Source: Tumebacillus sp. BK434
GTDB lineage: Bacteria > Bacillota > Bacilli > Tumebacillales > Tumebacillaceae
Direction: 5' to 3'
Length of the DNA stretch: 64,000 nucleotides
Assembly: GCF_004340785.1 (NCBI RefSeq)
Contig: NZ_SLXS01000001.1
Location: 1,160,636-1,224,635, forward strand
The notes beneath the pieces are model-generated. The model did no database searches. It saw nothing but the letters and a program-made list of their open reading frames with translations, and was not told the origin of the DNA. Numbering within the stretch: the first letter of the stretch is position 1; every line of letters starts with the position of its first letter. This document shows, in pieces, positions 25,557 to 34,882 of this stretch. The position numbers and the translations under genes are program-made.

Positions 25557-27176
25557 TCACTTTCTGGATGTCAGCCAGCCCAGCCAGGCGGTGTTGAGCT
25601 CTTCCATGCTCACGCCGAGCACGCTTGGCGCGGCGGTGTGGAACTTCTGTTTGTTTGCCGCATCGAGCACACCGATCGTGCCTGCGCCGAGCGGAAAGCT
25701 GCCAAGCTCTGCCGTCAACGCATTCACTTTGGCAGCTCCGTATGTATCGGACAGGAATTGCACGACCATCCCGGAGACGGTGTAGTATTGCTGGACTTCT
25801 TCGCCTGCCGTCATCGCTTCGAGGTTCTTCGCTTCGAGCTCCGGCAGCGACACGATCGTGCCGTCCCATGGTGCGGTCATCTGGCCGGAGTAGTGAACGG
25901 CCAGCCCTTCCGCGTACCAGTAGGGCAGGTTGTTGTTCGCAGCAGCGATGGTGAGCTCATGTGCCGTCTCGTGCCCGATCACGATGGCGTAGTTGGCCGC
26001 CGTGCCCCACAGCGAGTTCGCTTTGATCGACTCGGAATACTCGTACCACCCTGAGAACTGCCAGCCGAAGGACAGTTTGACCGACTGGCGCAAGAGCTCC
26101 AAGTCGTCGTACAGCTTGATCGTCGTCTTTTTGCCAAGCCGCTTGTCTTCCAGCTTCTCCATCAGCCGGTCATAGGCAAGCTCCGCATCGACCGCGATTT
26201 TTTCCGCCACTTCGCGGTCGGGACGGAGGTATTTGATCGTATAGTGTTCCGTTGCCAGCGTTTCGAAGTTGAGGTCGCTGTCGAGTAGCCCGCTCTCCGT
26301 TTTGACAAACCGTTCCTGATACGTGATTCGGTATGGTTCGCCATTCATGGTATAAGATTGTTCGAACGTGACAAGCACCTTCTGATCGTCCAGCACCGTC
26401 ACCCGGATCGGCTTCAAGCCGAAGTCTTGGATCTTGTCCGCATGTTCGGTCAGGTCGAGGAACCAGTTTTTGCGCTCGGCGACGAATTCTTGATTCGCTG
26501 GGTCAAGCGTGGCGAGGTACGCCTGCAGATTCTGGTCACGAATGGCGCGGGTCTGGGTGGTGATCGTTTGCCAGACCCCGGCTTCTTGCGACTGTCCGGC
26601 CGCATACATGTCCATCGTTTTGACCATCATCTTGGCGGCCTCTTGGCGCCGTACCGGGTTCAAGGGCTTGAAATGCTCCCCGGCCGGTTCGATCAGGCCA
26701 AGGCCGGCCGCACGGTGCGCAAACGGCTGTGCCCAGACTGCGATCAGCTTTTCATCAGCAAAATCGGGAGTTTGACCGCCAGTGCCCATCCCGCTCGCCT
26801 TGACGAGCAGCACGGCCAGCTCTTGGCGTGTGATCGGCAGGTTGGGATGGAAACGCCCCTGCTCGTCGCCGTGCAGGATGTCCGCATCGGCCAACGCCTC
26901 TAACGCTCCATAGCCCCAGTCGCCAATTTTCACATCGGAAAAAGAAGGCTTGGTCTTCATCGTCAACGGGACCGCTTGAAGCAGATTCGCCACGATCACC
27001 GCCGCTTCCCGGCGGGTCAGGAAATCGGTTTCCCGAAGCTTGCCGTTCGTATCACCAATCATCAGCCCTCGATCTTGAGCTGTTGCGAGCCATTGCGTGT
27101 CTTCTGCGGCCAATGCCGGCGTTGCCGTCCCCAGCAGCATCAGGGCTGTTAGCACTGCTTTTCCCCATTTGCTCAT
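25557..27176 (-). CDS. S-layer-homology protein with HExxH peptidase domain
   Basis: 539 aa from the ATG at 27176 (GAGGGG 8 nt upstream). Signal peptide ends ALAA at about 24. Three SLH repeats follow (about 25-70, 78-125, 138-185), which should bind secondary cell-wall polymer. A central region (about 200-305) resembles a small transport-factor-like fold. The C-terminal part is a gluzincin-type peptidase: HETAH at 402-406, Glu423 in WYAEGLA, preceded by TTIKLYDDLE. Likely a cell-surface metallopeptidase. Substrate unknown. Confidence 0.88.
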   Translation of the reverse strand: MSKWGKAVLTALMLLGTATPALAAEDTQWLATAQDRGLMIGDTNGKLRETDFLTRREAAVIVANLLQAVPLTMKTKPSFSDVKIGDWGYGALEALADADILHGDEQGRFHPNLPITRQELAVLLVKASGMGTGGQTPDFADEKLIAVWAQPFAHRAAGLGLIEPAGEHFKPLNPVRRQEAAKMMVKTMDMYAAGQSQEAGVWQTITTQTRAIRDQNLQAYLATLDPANQEFVAERKNWFLDLTEHADKIQDFGLKPIRVTVLDDQKVLVTFEQSYTMNGEPYRITYQERFVKTESGLLDSDLNFETLATEHYTIKYLRPDREVAEKIAVDAELAYDRLMEKLEDKRLGKKTTIKLYDDLELLRQSVKLSFGWQFSGWYEYSESIKANSLWGTAANYAIVIGHETAHELTIAAANNNLPYWYAEGLAVHYSGQMTAPWDGTIVSLPELEAKNLEAMTAGEEVQQYYTVSGMVVQFLSDTYGAAKVNALTAELGSFPLGAGTIGVLDAANKQKFHTAAPSVLGVSMEELNTAWLGWLTSRK

Positions 27177-27255
27177 CTGCAAGTCCCCTCTCTCCAGCTC
27201 TCTAAAGAGTTAGACGCAGAATTTTCCAAAACAGTTCAGCACGGGTATGAAAAAG

Positions 27256-28302
27256 TTACCGATATTCCATCACCAGCGTCCCTTTGCCGTTTTGATAGGA
27301 AACGCGGGCCACAGCACCGTTGACGAGGATCATCTGCGGCGGCAGGTGCCCAACGTCCGCTTCATAGATCACCGGCACCTGCAGGTCATCGAGTGCGCGG
27401 TGCAGCGCGTCTTGATAGTGGAAGTCGGACACGTCGACATTGCCGCGCGCCCGTCCGATCAAAAAGCCTGTGGCCCCTTCGAACCAGCCCGCGTCTTTCA
27501 TCTGCCACAGGCTGCGGTACATTTCGGCCGCATTGATCTCCGAGCTTTCCAAATACCAGATCACGCCTTCCTCCCGGCAATAGTCGCGGACAAACTGCTG
27601 CACCGGCGCGTATCTCGTACCGACCAGCGAACGCAGGATCTCCCAGCAGCCGCCGAGCAGCCGGCCGGAGAACTCCACCTCCGCTTGCGTCTGCTGTTCG
27701 CGGCCGAGAAGCTTCCATGCGGTCTCTTCGGTCAGCGCAAACGGGTCGGACGGTTGTTTGCGCGACCAGTGCTTTTGGTAGCGTTCGGACGACATTTGCC
27801 GGACCTGCCCGCCCTCCGGCGTGGCCAGCACGTCGGTCCAGCGCCGGGTCAAAGCGTCCCACGGGGTGGTGCCCAGATCGAAGAAGTTGTTGCCGTGCGC
27901 CGTCGCCTGCCCGGTCAGCAACGTGTGGACGAAGCAGAACGTTGTCAGGTCGGAGTAGCCGAGCACCCACTTCGGGTCTGCCGCTTTCAACCGTTCCCAA
28001 TCGAGCAGCGGCAGGATCTCAAACAAGAACTCCCCGCCCCACACCGGCACCACCGCCTGAATGTTCGGATCGAGCAAAAAGCGCTGCATCTCTTCGGCCC
28101 GCACCTCTTTTGAGGCCGAGGTCAGCTGCACATTGCTCCAGACCGTGTCGCTGATCTGCACATCATACCCGGCCGCTTCGACATTGCGCCTGGCCTGCTC
28201 CAGATATGCTTTCCAATCGACAGTGATACCGGAAGACGGTGCGTTGACAGCAATTCGTCCGCCCGCCTGCAACGGCTGCGGATAGCGCATGTTGTGACTC
28301 AT
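27256..28302 (-). CDS. S66-family LD-carboxypeptidase / MccF-like peptidase
   Basis: 348 aa with the S66 catalytic triad: Ser117 in GYSDLT, Glu252 in YLESSE and His319 in DVGHLPPQ. Family members either cut the L,D-bond of murein tetrapeptides during recycling or hydrolyse microcin C-type antibiotics. Length and the AVNAPSSG N-terminus fit both. No signal peptide, so cytosolic. Divergent from the permease pair at 28.4 kb with an operator-like palindrome between them. Confidence 0.9.
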   Translation of the reverse strand: MSHNMRYPQPLQAGGRIAVNAPSSGITVDWKAYLEQARRNVEAAGYDVQISDTVWSNVQLTSASKEVRAEEMQRFLLDPNIQAVVPVWGGEFLFEILPLLDWERLKAADPKWVLGYSDLTTFCFVHTLLTGQATAHGNNFFDLGTTPWDALTRRWTDVLATPEGGQVRQMSSERYQKHWSRKQPSDPFALTEETAWKLLGREQQTQAEVEFSGRLLGGCWEILRSLVGTRYAPVQQFVRDYCREEGVIWYLESSEINAAEMYRSLWQMKDAGWFEGATGFLIGRARGNVDVSDFHYQDALHRALDDLQVPVIYEADVGHLPPQMILVNGAVARVSYQNGKGTLVMEYR

Positions 28303-28335
28303 TTCCTCGCTTCCTTTCTGGCCTCCCCAATTTTC

Positions 28336-28353
28336 TGTTACATAATTGTAACA
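28336..28353. promoter_or_regulatory. Perfect palindrome in the divergent S66/permease intergenic region
   Basis: TGTTACA-TAAT-TGTAACA, 7-bp arms and 4-bp centre. It overlaps a minus-strand TACAAT that would be the -10 of the S66 gene (with TCCACA 17 nt upstream), so a repressor bound here could control at least that gene. Confidence 0.55.
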
Positions 28354-28430
28354 TTTTTCTGTCGAATGTGGACTATTTCCTATAAGGAAGGGAGGGACTC
28401 ATCATCTTCATCAAATTTTGCAAAGGCATC

Positions 28431-29504
28431 TTGATCGCTGTCTGCACCGTGCTTGGCATATTGCTGATCGCCAATCTCGGCAAAGGCATACTCGTCGTAG
28501 AGCCTGACCAGTTGGGTCTGAAACTGATGCCGGGGGTTACCTTAGCAGAAGTGGCCGCCCGCTACCCGGACATCACCATCGTGGACGAAACGCACAACAT
28601 AGTACAGCTTCCGACCGGCACCCGGAAGGACTTCTGGGCGCGATTCGATCGGGATTGCAGCCAATATTACCCGGCCTGCTATATCGACCGGTCGCTTTCC
28701 GTGCCCAAAGCGCCAACGTTTAGCTTCTCCGCTTACAGCGAAGCGGTCGGCGAACAGCTCAAAGGGCTGTTCCAAGGCGAATATGGCGCGGTTATCTACA
28801 ACACCGGGCGCAAGGGACAGCGGGAAGTGCCGATCACCGAAACGCTCGGGATGATGGTCGGACGCTCGCTATCTTATCTGATCCCCGGCACCGTGCTCGG
28901 CATCGCCCTTGGCTATCTGCTCGCCTTGTGCGCGGTGTGGAGACCTTGGCTCGGGCGCGGTATCGATAAACTGCACGGGCTGCTGCTCGGTCTGCCCGAC
29001 TTTTTTATCATCGTTATCATTCAGATGCTGGCCATCCAACTCGCCAAGCAGAGCGGTCATAAAGTGATCAACATCATGCAGTTCGGTTCGGAAGTGCCCT
29101 TGTTGATCCCGATGGTCGCCATCTCCATCCTGCCCGCCTTGCTGGTCTACGGCACCGTGCGGATCGCCGTGAAGCGGGAATGGGAAGAAGGGTATATCAA
29201 AACGGCCTATTCGAAAGGATTATCGCGCACCCGAGTCTTCTTCCGGCACATTTTGCGCAATACCTCGGAAGACCTGCTGACCATTCTGCCGCGCACGATC
29301 ACAGCGGCGATCACGGCGCTGGTGGTGGCCGAAGTGATGACCGGCACGTTCGGGCTTGGTGGATATACGAGCAACCCTTCGATCGCCCAAGTTACGTCGC
29401 TGCCTGTCACCTGTGCGATTCTCGCCTGCTTTGCGCTGGCCTCGAACGCTTTGTTCCTGCTGCTGCGCAAATTGATCGTGGTCAACACCAAGGAGGGCGC
29501 GTAG
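28431..29504 (+). CDS. OppB/DppB-like ABC permease with large extracytoplasmic N-terminal domain
   Basis: 357 aa from the TTG at 28431. It has an N-terminal membrane helix, a roughly 120-residue extracytoplasmic segment (about 20-140) with Cys76 and Cys83, and then a type I ABC permease core of about five helices with the EAA loop GYIKTAYSKGLSRTRVFFRH (about 254-273). The strong GGAGGG at 28391-28396 fits an in-frame ATC at 28404 or 28401 better than this TTG, so the true start may be 9-10 codons upstream. It abuts the next permease gene with no gap; no ATPase or binding protein follows. Confidence 0.85.
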   Translation: MIAVCTVLGILLIANLGKGILVVEPDQLGLKLMPGVTLAEVAARYPDITIVDETHNIVQLPTGTRKDFWARFDRDCSQYYPACYIDRSLSVPKAPTFSFSAYSEAVGEQLKGLFQGEYGAVIYNTGRKGQREVPITETLGMMVGRSLSYLIPGTVLGIALGYLLALCAVWRPWLGRGIDKLHGLLLGLPDFFIIVIIQMLAIQLAKQSGHKVINIMQFGSEVPLLIPMVAISILPALLVYGTVRIAVKREWEEGYIKTAYSKGLSRTRVFFRHILRNTSEDLLTILPRTITAAITALVVAEVMTGTFGLGGYTSNPSIAQVTSLPVTCAILACFALASNALFLLLRKLIVVNTKEGA

Positions 29505-31250
29505 ATGACAGCTGCTGGAAAACTAAAAAAACCGGCCCAATTTGCGTATCTCCTCGCGTGGGTGCTCTTGCTGTTGCTCGTTTTTATCGGATTTTTCGGA
29601 CATCTGTTGATGCCTTATGGCCTGACACCGGAAGACAAGATCAATTTTCAGACGCAGATCATAAACGGGGTGGAAAAAGAGGTATCGCCGCCCTTTGCGC
29701 CCAGCGCGGAGCATTGGCTTGGCACCGACCATCGCGGCTATGACATGTTGAGCCTGCTGCTGAACGGGGCCAAATATACGCTGCTGTTCACCCTCGCCGT
29801 CACGATCACCCGCTTTTTATTCGCGGTGCCGTTCGGGCTGTTTGCCGGCGCGACCGGCAAAGGGCGCGGGGTGATCTCAACCTTGCAGTTGATCACCTCC
29901 TCCGTCCCGGCGATCTTGTTCGTGTATCCGACGATGTATGAATTGATCCGCACGTTCGAGCTGAACCAAGGGGTGCGGGGAGACGACCCCCGCGTGTTTT
30001 TATTTACCGCGATCCTGTTTCTGCTGCTCGTCGCGATCGGCGTGTTCCCACTGGCGCACCAGTTTGCGGAGCGCGCGAAATATTATCATGGAAAATTGTT
30101 CGTCGAGGCTTCCCGCACCATGGGCGCTTCGACGCCGCGCATCGTGTTTCGCCATCTGATGCCGCATCTGCGGCCGGAGCTGCTGTTCGCCTTCTTGACG
30201 GAGCTCGTGCAAGTGCTGTTCCTGATCGGGCAGCTGGCGATTCTAAACATCTTCCTCGGCGGCGGCGAAAAAGTGGTGCTGGCCGACGGGACAAGGTTTA
30301 CAGCTGAAGTGTCGTTTTTGATGACCAACAGCGGCGAATGGGGCGGCATGATCGCCTACAGCACGAAGTTCATCCGCGAGTTCCCATGGCTGCTGGTTGA
30401 ATCGGCAGGCTTTTTGACCGTTTCGATCCTGATCTTGCTGTTTTTCACCAATCAGTTGCAAAAGCGCCTCGAAGGCATCGCCTTTGCACCGCGCGTCCCT
30501 GTTTATCGCGACAAAAAGCTGTGGGCAACGCTTGGCACCACTGTCGTTGCCTGTGCGGCGCTGGTGTTCTATACGGGGGATCAGACTTCATCCGCACCGC
30601 CCGCGCAGCCTGTCATTTCGCAAGGTGACAGCACCGCACCGCAATCCCCCGGCACTCGCGGACTGCCGGCAAAAGTCGCGCAGGGGCTGCAAGATTTCGC
30701 CAAACAGTTCATGTCCTACGTGGCGAACAACGAGTGGAACTACGCGGAGGCCTTTCTCACGCGGGAATATCAATCACAGCTGCGGGCGTTCCCACAGCTC
30801 GATGTCCGCCCGCTCATCATGAACAGCTGCGCCGAATGTCATGGAGCGCAGTTGGACAGCGGGAACGGACGCGCCAACTTACGAGACACCAAGTTAACCG
30901 CCCAGCAGATCGAACTGGTGATCAAGAACGGCACCACGAACATGCCGGCCGGGCTCTTGACCAATGAGACCGAAATCGAAGCGATGGCGCTGTATATCAA
31001 AACGGTCCTCCAGCAGAATCAAATCCCCCAGCCGTTTAACTCGTGGTTCGACGCCTTCCAAAACGGCTATCAGTATGTCGAAACCGGCACGCTTGCCAAA
31101 GGCGATTCCAGACGGTACGAAGTGGAGATCAAAGTCACCGACAAAAGCGGACAACCTGCCACTTGGAAACTCTTCGTCGTCGATGACGGCAGCGGCGACC
31201 GCACCGGCCTGTACCGCGTGGATGGCATCGAGGGTGTTCCGACACCGTAA
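29505..31250 (+). CDS. OppC-like ABC permease fused to an extracytoplasmic cytochrome c domain
   Basis: 581 aa, far longer than the roughly 300 aa of OppC. First helix about 14-36; the family motif HWLGTDHRGYD at 70-80; further helices to about 315; EAA-like loop FVEASRTMGASTPRIVFRH (199-217). A seventh helix (about 339-357) then sends the tail outside. The tail (about 385-581) starts and ends like an NTF2/DUF4878-type fold. Between them sits a class I cytochrome c domain: heme motif CAECH at 442-446, candidate axial Met480 in TTNMPAGLL and a C-terminal helix IEAMALYIKTVL. Heme attachment outside the membrane is consistent with this topology. Function unknown. Confidence 0.9.
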   Translation: MTAAGKLKKPAQFAYLLAWVLLLLLVFIGFFGHLLMPYGLTPEDKINFQTQIINGVEKEVSPPFAPSAEHWLGTDHRGYDMLSLLLNGAKYTLLFTLAVTITRFLFAVPFGLFAGATGKGRGVISTLQLITSSVPAILFVYPTMYELIRTFELNQGVRGDDPRVFLFTAILFLLLVAIGVFPLAHQFAERAKYYHGKLFVEASRTMGASTPRIVFRHLMPHLRPELLFAFLTELVQVLFLIGQLAILNIFLGGGEKVVLADGTRFTAEVSFLMTNSGEWGGMIAYSTKFIREFPWLLVESAGFLTVSILILLFFTNQLQKRLEGIAFAPRVPVYRDKKLWATLGTTVVACAALVFYTGDQTSSAPPAQPVISQGDSTAPQSPGTRGLPAKVAQGLQDFAKQFMSYVANNEWNYAEAFLTREYQSQLRAFPQLDVRPLIMNSCAECHGAQLDSGNGRANLRDTKLTAQQIELVIKNGTTNMPAGLLTNETEIEAMALYIKTVLQQNQIPQPFNSWFDAFQNGYQYVETGTLAKGDSRRYEVEIKVTDKSGQPATWKLFVVDDGSGDRTGLYRVDGIEGVPTP

Positions 31251-31265
31251 TGGCTGCCACACCAT

Positions 31266-31296
31266 AACCCTTGGCCCATCTGGATCAAGGGTTTTT
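31266..31296 (+). terminator. Terminator of the permease pair
   Basis: AACCCTTG / CAAGGGTT stem with a 12-nt loop and T5 tract, 16 nt after the stop codon of the cytochrome c-permease fusion. Confidence 0.78.
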
Positions 31297-31377
31297 ACAT
31301 GCCACAAGGTGAAACGGCCTACACTATCCATAGCTTGCTACAGCTGGCTACGGATTGCCTAGAAAGAAGGTGCACGC

Positions 31378-31506
31378 ATGAGAATCTTGCTGCATGGTCT
31401 ATGGATCGCCTTGATCATCCTGTTCTCCTGGCTTACTGTGGAACGGCGTTGGTTTGCCGATCCGGTCGAGCCGCCCGATCACCCTGACGATACGGAATGG
31501 TGGTAG
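31378..31506 (+). CDS. Small membrane protein (42 aa), function unknown
   Basis: 42 codons with one hydrophobic helix (LLHGLWIALIILFSWLTV) and an acidic, Pro-rich, Trp-ending tail (DPVEPPDHPDDTEWW). AGAAGG lies 7 nt before the ATG. It sits alone between the terminator of the permease operon and the TSUP transporter. The ribosome binding site and composition argue that it is real, but there is no family support. Confidence 0.5.
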   Translation: MRILLHGLWIALIILFSWLTVERRWFADPVEPPDHPDDTEWW

Positions 31507-31574
31507 TCAAACTGAACCCGTTGGGACGCAGGCGCAAAGAGCCTCCTACTACGGATCGTAATAGTTTTAGTGGG

Positions 31575-31589
31575 AAGAACCGAGTTCTT
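31575..31589. promoter_or_regulatory. Palindromic operator-like site upstream of the TSUP gene
   Basis: Perfect inverted repeat AAGAAC-CGA-GTTCTT, ending 3 nt before a TACAAT -10-like hexamer (31593-31598), about 50 nt upstream of the transporter start. Confidence 0.5.
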
Positions 31590-31637
31590 GCGGTACAATG
31601 GAGCAAAACCGTGTGCGGGAGGTGTTCTCTTACCATC

Positions 31638-32429
31638 ATGATCGATGCACTCCTATTGTTTTTCACTGGTGTTTTAGCCGGGGTGACCGGCTCGATCGTG
31701 GGACTTGGCGGCGGATTTATCGTCGTGCCCATCATTTCCTTCTTGTACACGATGGCGCCTGCGCAGATCGTCGGCACGTCGATGGCCGTCTTGTTCTTTA
31801 ACTCGATTTCCAGCACGATCACCTATGCCCGCCAAAAGCGAATCGACTTTGCGGCAGGTATCGCTTTTGCCACCGCCAGCATCCCCGGTTCGATCATCGG
31901 GGCGTTTATCGCAGATGGCTTGGCGAGCAAAACTTTTTTTGTCGGCTTCGGCTGTTTTCTGATCTTCATTTCGCTGTTTCTCGTCTTCAAGCCGAAAAAG
32001 CCGGTTCAATTGCCGCTTGAACCCACCGTGCGCCGCAAGTTTGTCGATGCGACAGGGACGGAGTTCGAATACGCCTACCACCGTCCGCTCGGCATCATGA
32101 TCTCATTTGTGGTCGGCTTCATCTCCTCGCTGCTCGGCATCGGCGGCGGCAGCATCCTCGTGCCGATGATGGCGATCTTGTTCGCTTTTCCGCCGCACAT
32201 CGCGACGGCCACTTCGATGTTCACGATCTTTTTGTCGTCGATCATCGGCACCGGCACTCATTGGTACCTCGACAACGTCGACTGGCTGAAAGTGCTGTTT
32301 TTGGCTCCCGGCGCATTTGTCGGCGGACTGGTCGGTGCGCGACTGGCACCGAAGCTGCCCGCCCAGACGATCTTGCGCATCTTGTCAGTCGTGCTGATCA
32401 TCGTGGCGATTCGTCTGATTACAAAATAA
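31638..32429 (+). CDS. TSUP/TauE-SafE family membrane transporter
   Basis: 263 aa from the ATG at 31638. About eight membrane helices in two homologous halves, each with the family's Gly-rich signature (GSIVGLGGGFIVVP near the start and SLLGIGGGSILVP in the middle). Such proteins export sulfite, sulfoacetate or related anions. The ribosome binding site GGGAGG is 15 nt upstream, which is long; a GTG at 31611 preceded by GGAG is an alternative start. Ends in a strong bidirectional terminator. Confidence 0.88.
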   Translation: MIDALLLFFTGVLAGVTGSIVGLGGGFIVVPIISFLYTMAPAQIVGTSMAVLFFNSISSTITYARQKRIDFAAGIAFATASIPGSIIGAFIADGLASKTFFVGFGCFLIFISLFLVFKPKKPVQLPLEPTVRRKFVDATGTEFEYAYHRPLGIMISFVVGFISSLLGIGGGSILVPMMAILFAFPPHIATATSMFTIFLSSIIGTGTHWYLDNVDWLKVLFLAPGAFVGGLVGARLAPKLPAQTILRILSVVLIIVAIRLITK

Positions 32430-32463
32430 AGAGGGCGCATCTTCTACACCCCGGAACAAACGG

Positions 32464-32492
32464 AAAAGGACGGCTCAAGGAGCCGTCCTTTT
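32464..32492. terminator. Bidirectional terminator between TSUP and M67 genes
   Basis: AAGGACGGCT / AGCCGTCCTT with A4 before and T4 after. The stop codon of the minus-strand M67 gene (32475-32477) lies inside the hairpin loop. Confidence 0.88.
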
Positions 32493-32849
32493 GATTTGAT
32501 ACGCCTGCCAGACAGGCGATCGGTCTTGAAACGATACGATCACACACCATAGCTCCGGATACATCCACTCTCTCCGGTCGCGGGCAGATGGAACGGCTGC
32601 TGCCGTCGGATGGGAATGCACCAGCGCCAGCGGTGCGAGGCCCGCCTGGCGAACTTCAGCCAGTGCCTCAAGCCACTCCTGCGGCTGCACGAGGTAGCCG
32701 GTCTGCAGATCGGCCGCCACGTTCTGCAGCGACCGCCAGCGCAGCACCTCCCGCTCCCGTCCGCTCCACAGCCCGACCCCTTCTTGAGGCAGGCAGCGCT
32801 TCAGGTCGGCGATGGTCTCTGCGATCAACTCTTCCGACACCTGCAGCAT
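32475..32849 (-). CDS. M67 (JAMM/Mov34) metallopeptidase-like protein
   Basis: 124 aa with a complete JAMM zinc motif: Glu23 in PQEGVGLWSG, then HSHP and, six residues on, SARD (LVHSHPTAAAVPSARDRR). Bacterial members remove or process small ubiquitin-like sulfur carriers, or act in cysteine and siderophore pathways; no ThiS or MoaD-like partner is nearby. The gene is directly downstream of obg on the same strand and may be read with it. Confidence 0.85.
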   Translation of the reverse strand: MLQVSEELIAETIADLKRCLPQEGVGLWSGREREVLRWRSLQNVAADLQTGYLVQPQEWLEALAEVRQAGLAPLALVHSHPTAAAVPSARDRREWMYPELWCVIVSFQDRSPVWQAYQIKRTAP

Positions 32850-32855
32850 GTGCAG

Positions 32856-34157
<1,302 letters not shown>

Positions 34158-34745
34158 CTATTCCTGCGCTTGAAAGCGAATCGAATATTCGATGCCGTCT
34201 TCCTCCTGAAGCTGTTGAAACTGAATTCCCTGCGCTGCCCATCGCTGTGCCCACGCGGCAAAATCGGGTTCACCGTCTCCCGAACCGCCAAGAAACCATC
34301 CTATCTCATAGCCTTGACCGAATGCGACAATCCATACATCCATCCGCAAAGGTTCCAGCAAGGTCATCGAATGCTTGCCGACATGATCGAGCAAGTCGAA
34401 CAGCACCTCGGCCGCCCGCTGCTCCGCCTGCAAGGACGGGGTTTCGAGCTGTTCATAGGAAGCGTGCAGATGCAACATCTGGTAGCAAATGTCGCGCGTC
34501 AGCACCACATACGAGATCATCGGGCTTGCAATCGCCGACATTTCGGTGTGCCGCTGGGCTTCGGCGATCAAGTTTTGAATCGGCTCTTGCAGTCGATCAA
34601 ACTTTTTCATCTGGGAATAGGCGTGTAGCAGCTGCACCTGATTCATCAAATCATGCCGGTACGTGCGCAACACGTCTAAACTGTCTGCCATCAATCGACG
34701 AATTTCCAGTACGTTCGTTTGCTCCGAAGGAAGGTTGTGATTCAT
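34158..34745 (-). CDS. spo0B: Sporulation initiation phosphotransferase Spo0B-like
   Basis: 195 aa from the ATG at 34745 (GAAAGGAT 8 nt upstream). The phosphorelay His is His31 in YRHDLMNQVQLLHAYSQM, within the first helix of a histidine-kinase-like helical hairpin. The C-terminal part is a degenerate ATPase-like fold without nucleotide motifs. Spo0B passes phosphate from Spo0F to Spo0A. Position between rpmA and obg matches B. subtilis. Confidence 0.9.
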   Translation of the reverse strand: MNHNLPSEQTNVLEIRRLMADSLDVLRTYRHDLMNQVQLLHAYSQMKKFDRLQEPIQNLIAEAQRHTEMSAIASPMISYVVLTRDICYQMLHLHASYEQLETPSLQAEQRAAEVLFDLLDHVGKHSMTLLEPLRMDVWIVAFGQGYEIGWFLGGSGDGEPDFAAWAQRWAAQGIQFQQLQEEDGIEYSIRFQAQE

Positions 34746-34834
34746 ACTCATATCCTTTCTTCCACCATAGTCACATCGTTGCCTCAGCCTCATACACTTC
34801 GACGTCAGGCAAAGAATTCCTGTGGTCTGCACCA

Positions 34835-34869
34835 TAAAAAAAGCGACTCTCCGCGAGGGAGAATCGCTT
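34835..34869 (-). terminator. Terminator between rpmA and spo0B
   Basis: Minus-strand AGCGATTCTCC / GGAGAGTCGCT hairpin with T7 tail. It should separate the ribosomal protein transcript from spo0B-obg, at least in part. Confidence 0.85.
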
Positions 34870-34882
34870 TTCGCAAAAGCTC

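Noticed and set aside
28336..28353. TnrA/GlnR-type site
   Set aside because: The centre is one base too long for TGTNA-N7-TNACA; kept only as an unassigned palindrome.
30828..30842. Chance CxxCH motif in a permease tail
   Set aside because: The chance explanation is rejected: the downstream Met in NMPAG, the GAQL after the motif and the C-terminal helix fit a full cytochrome c domain.
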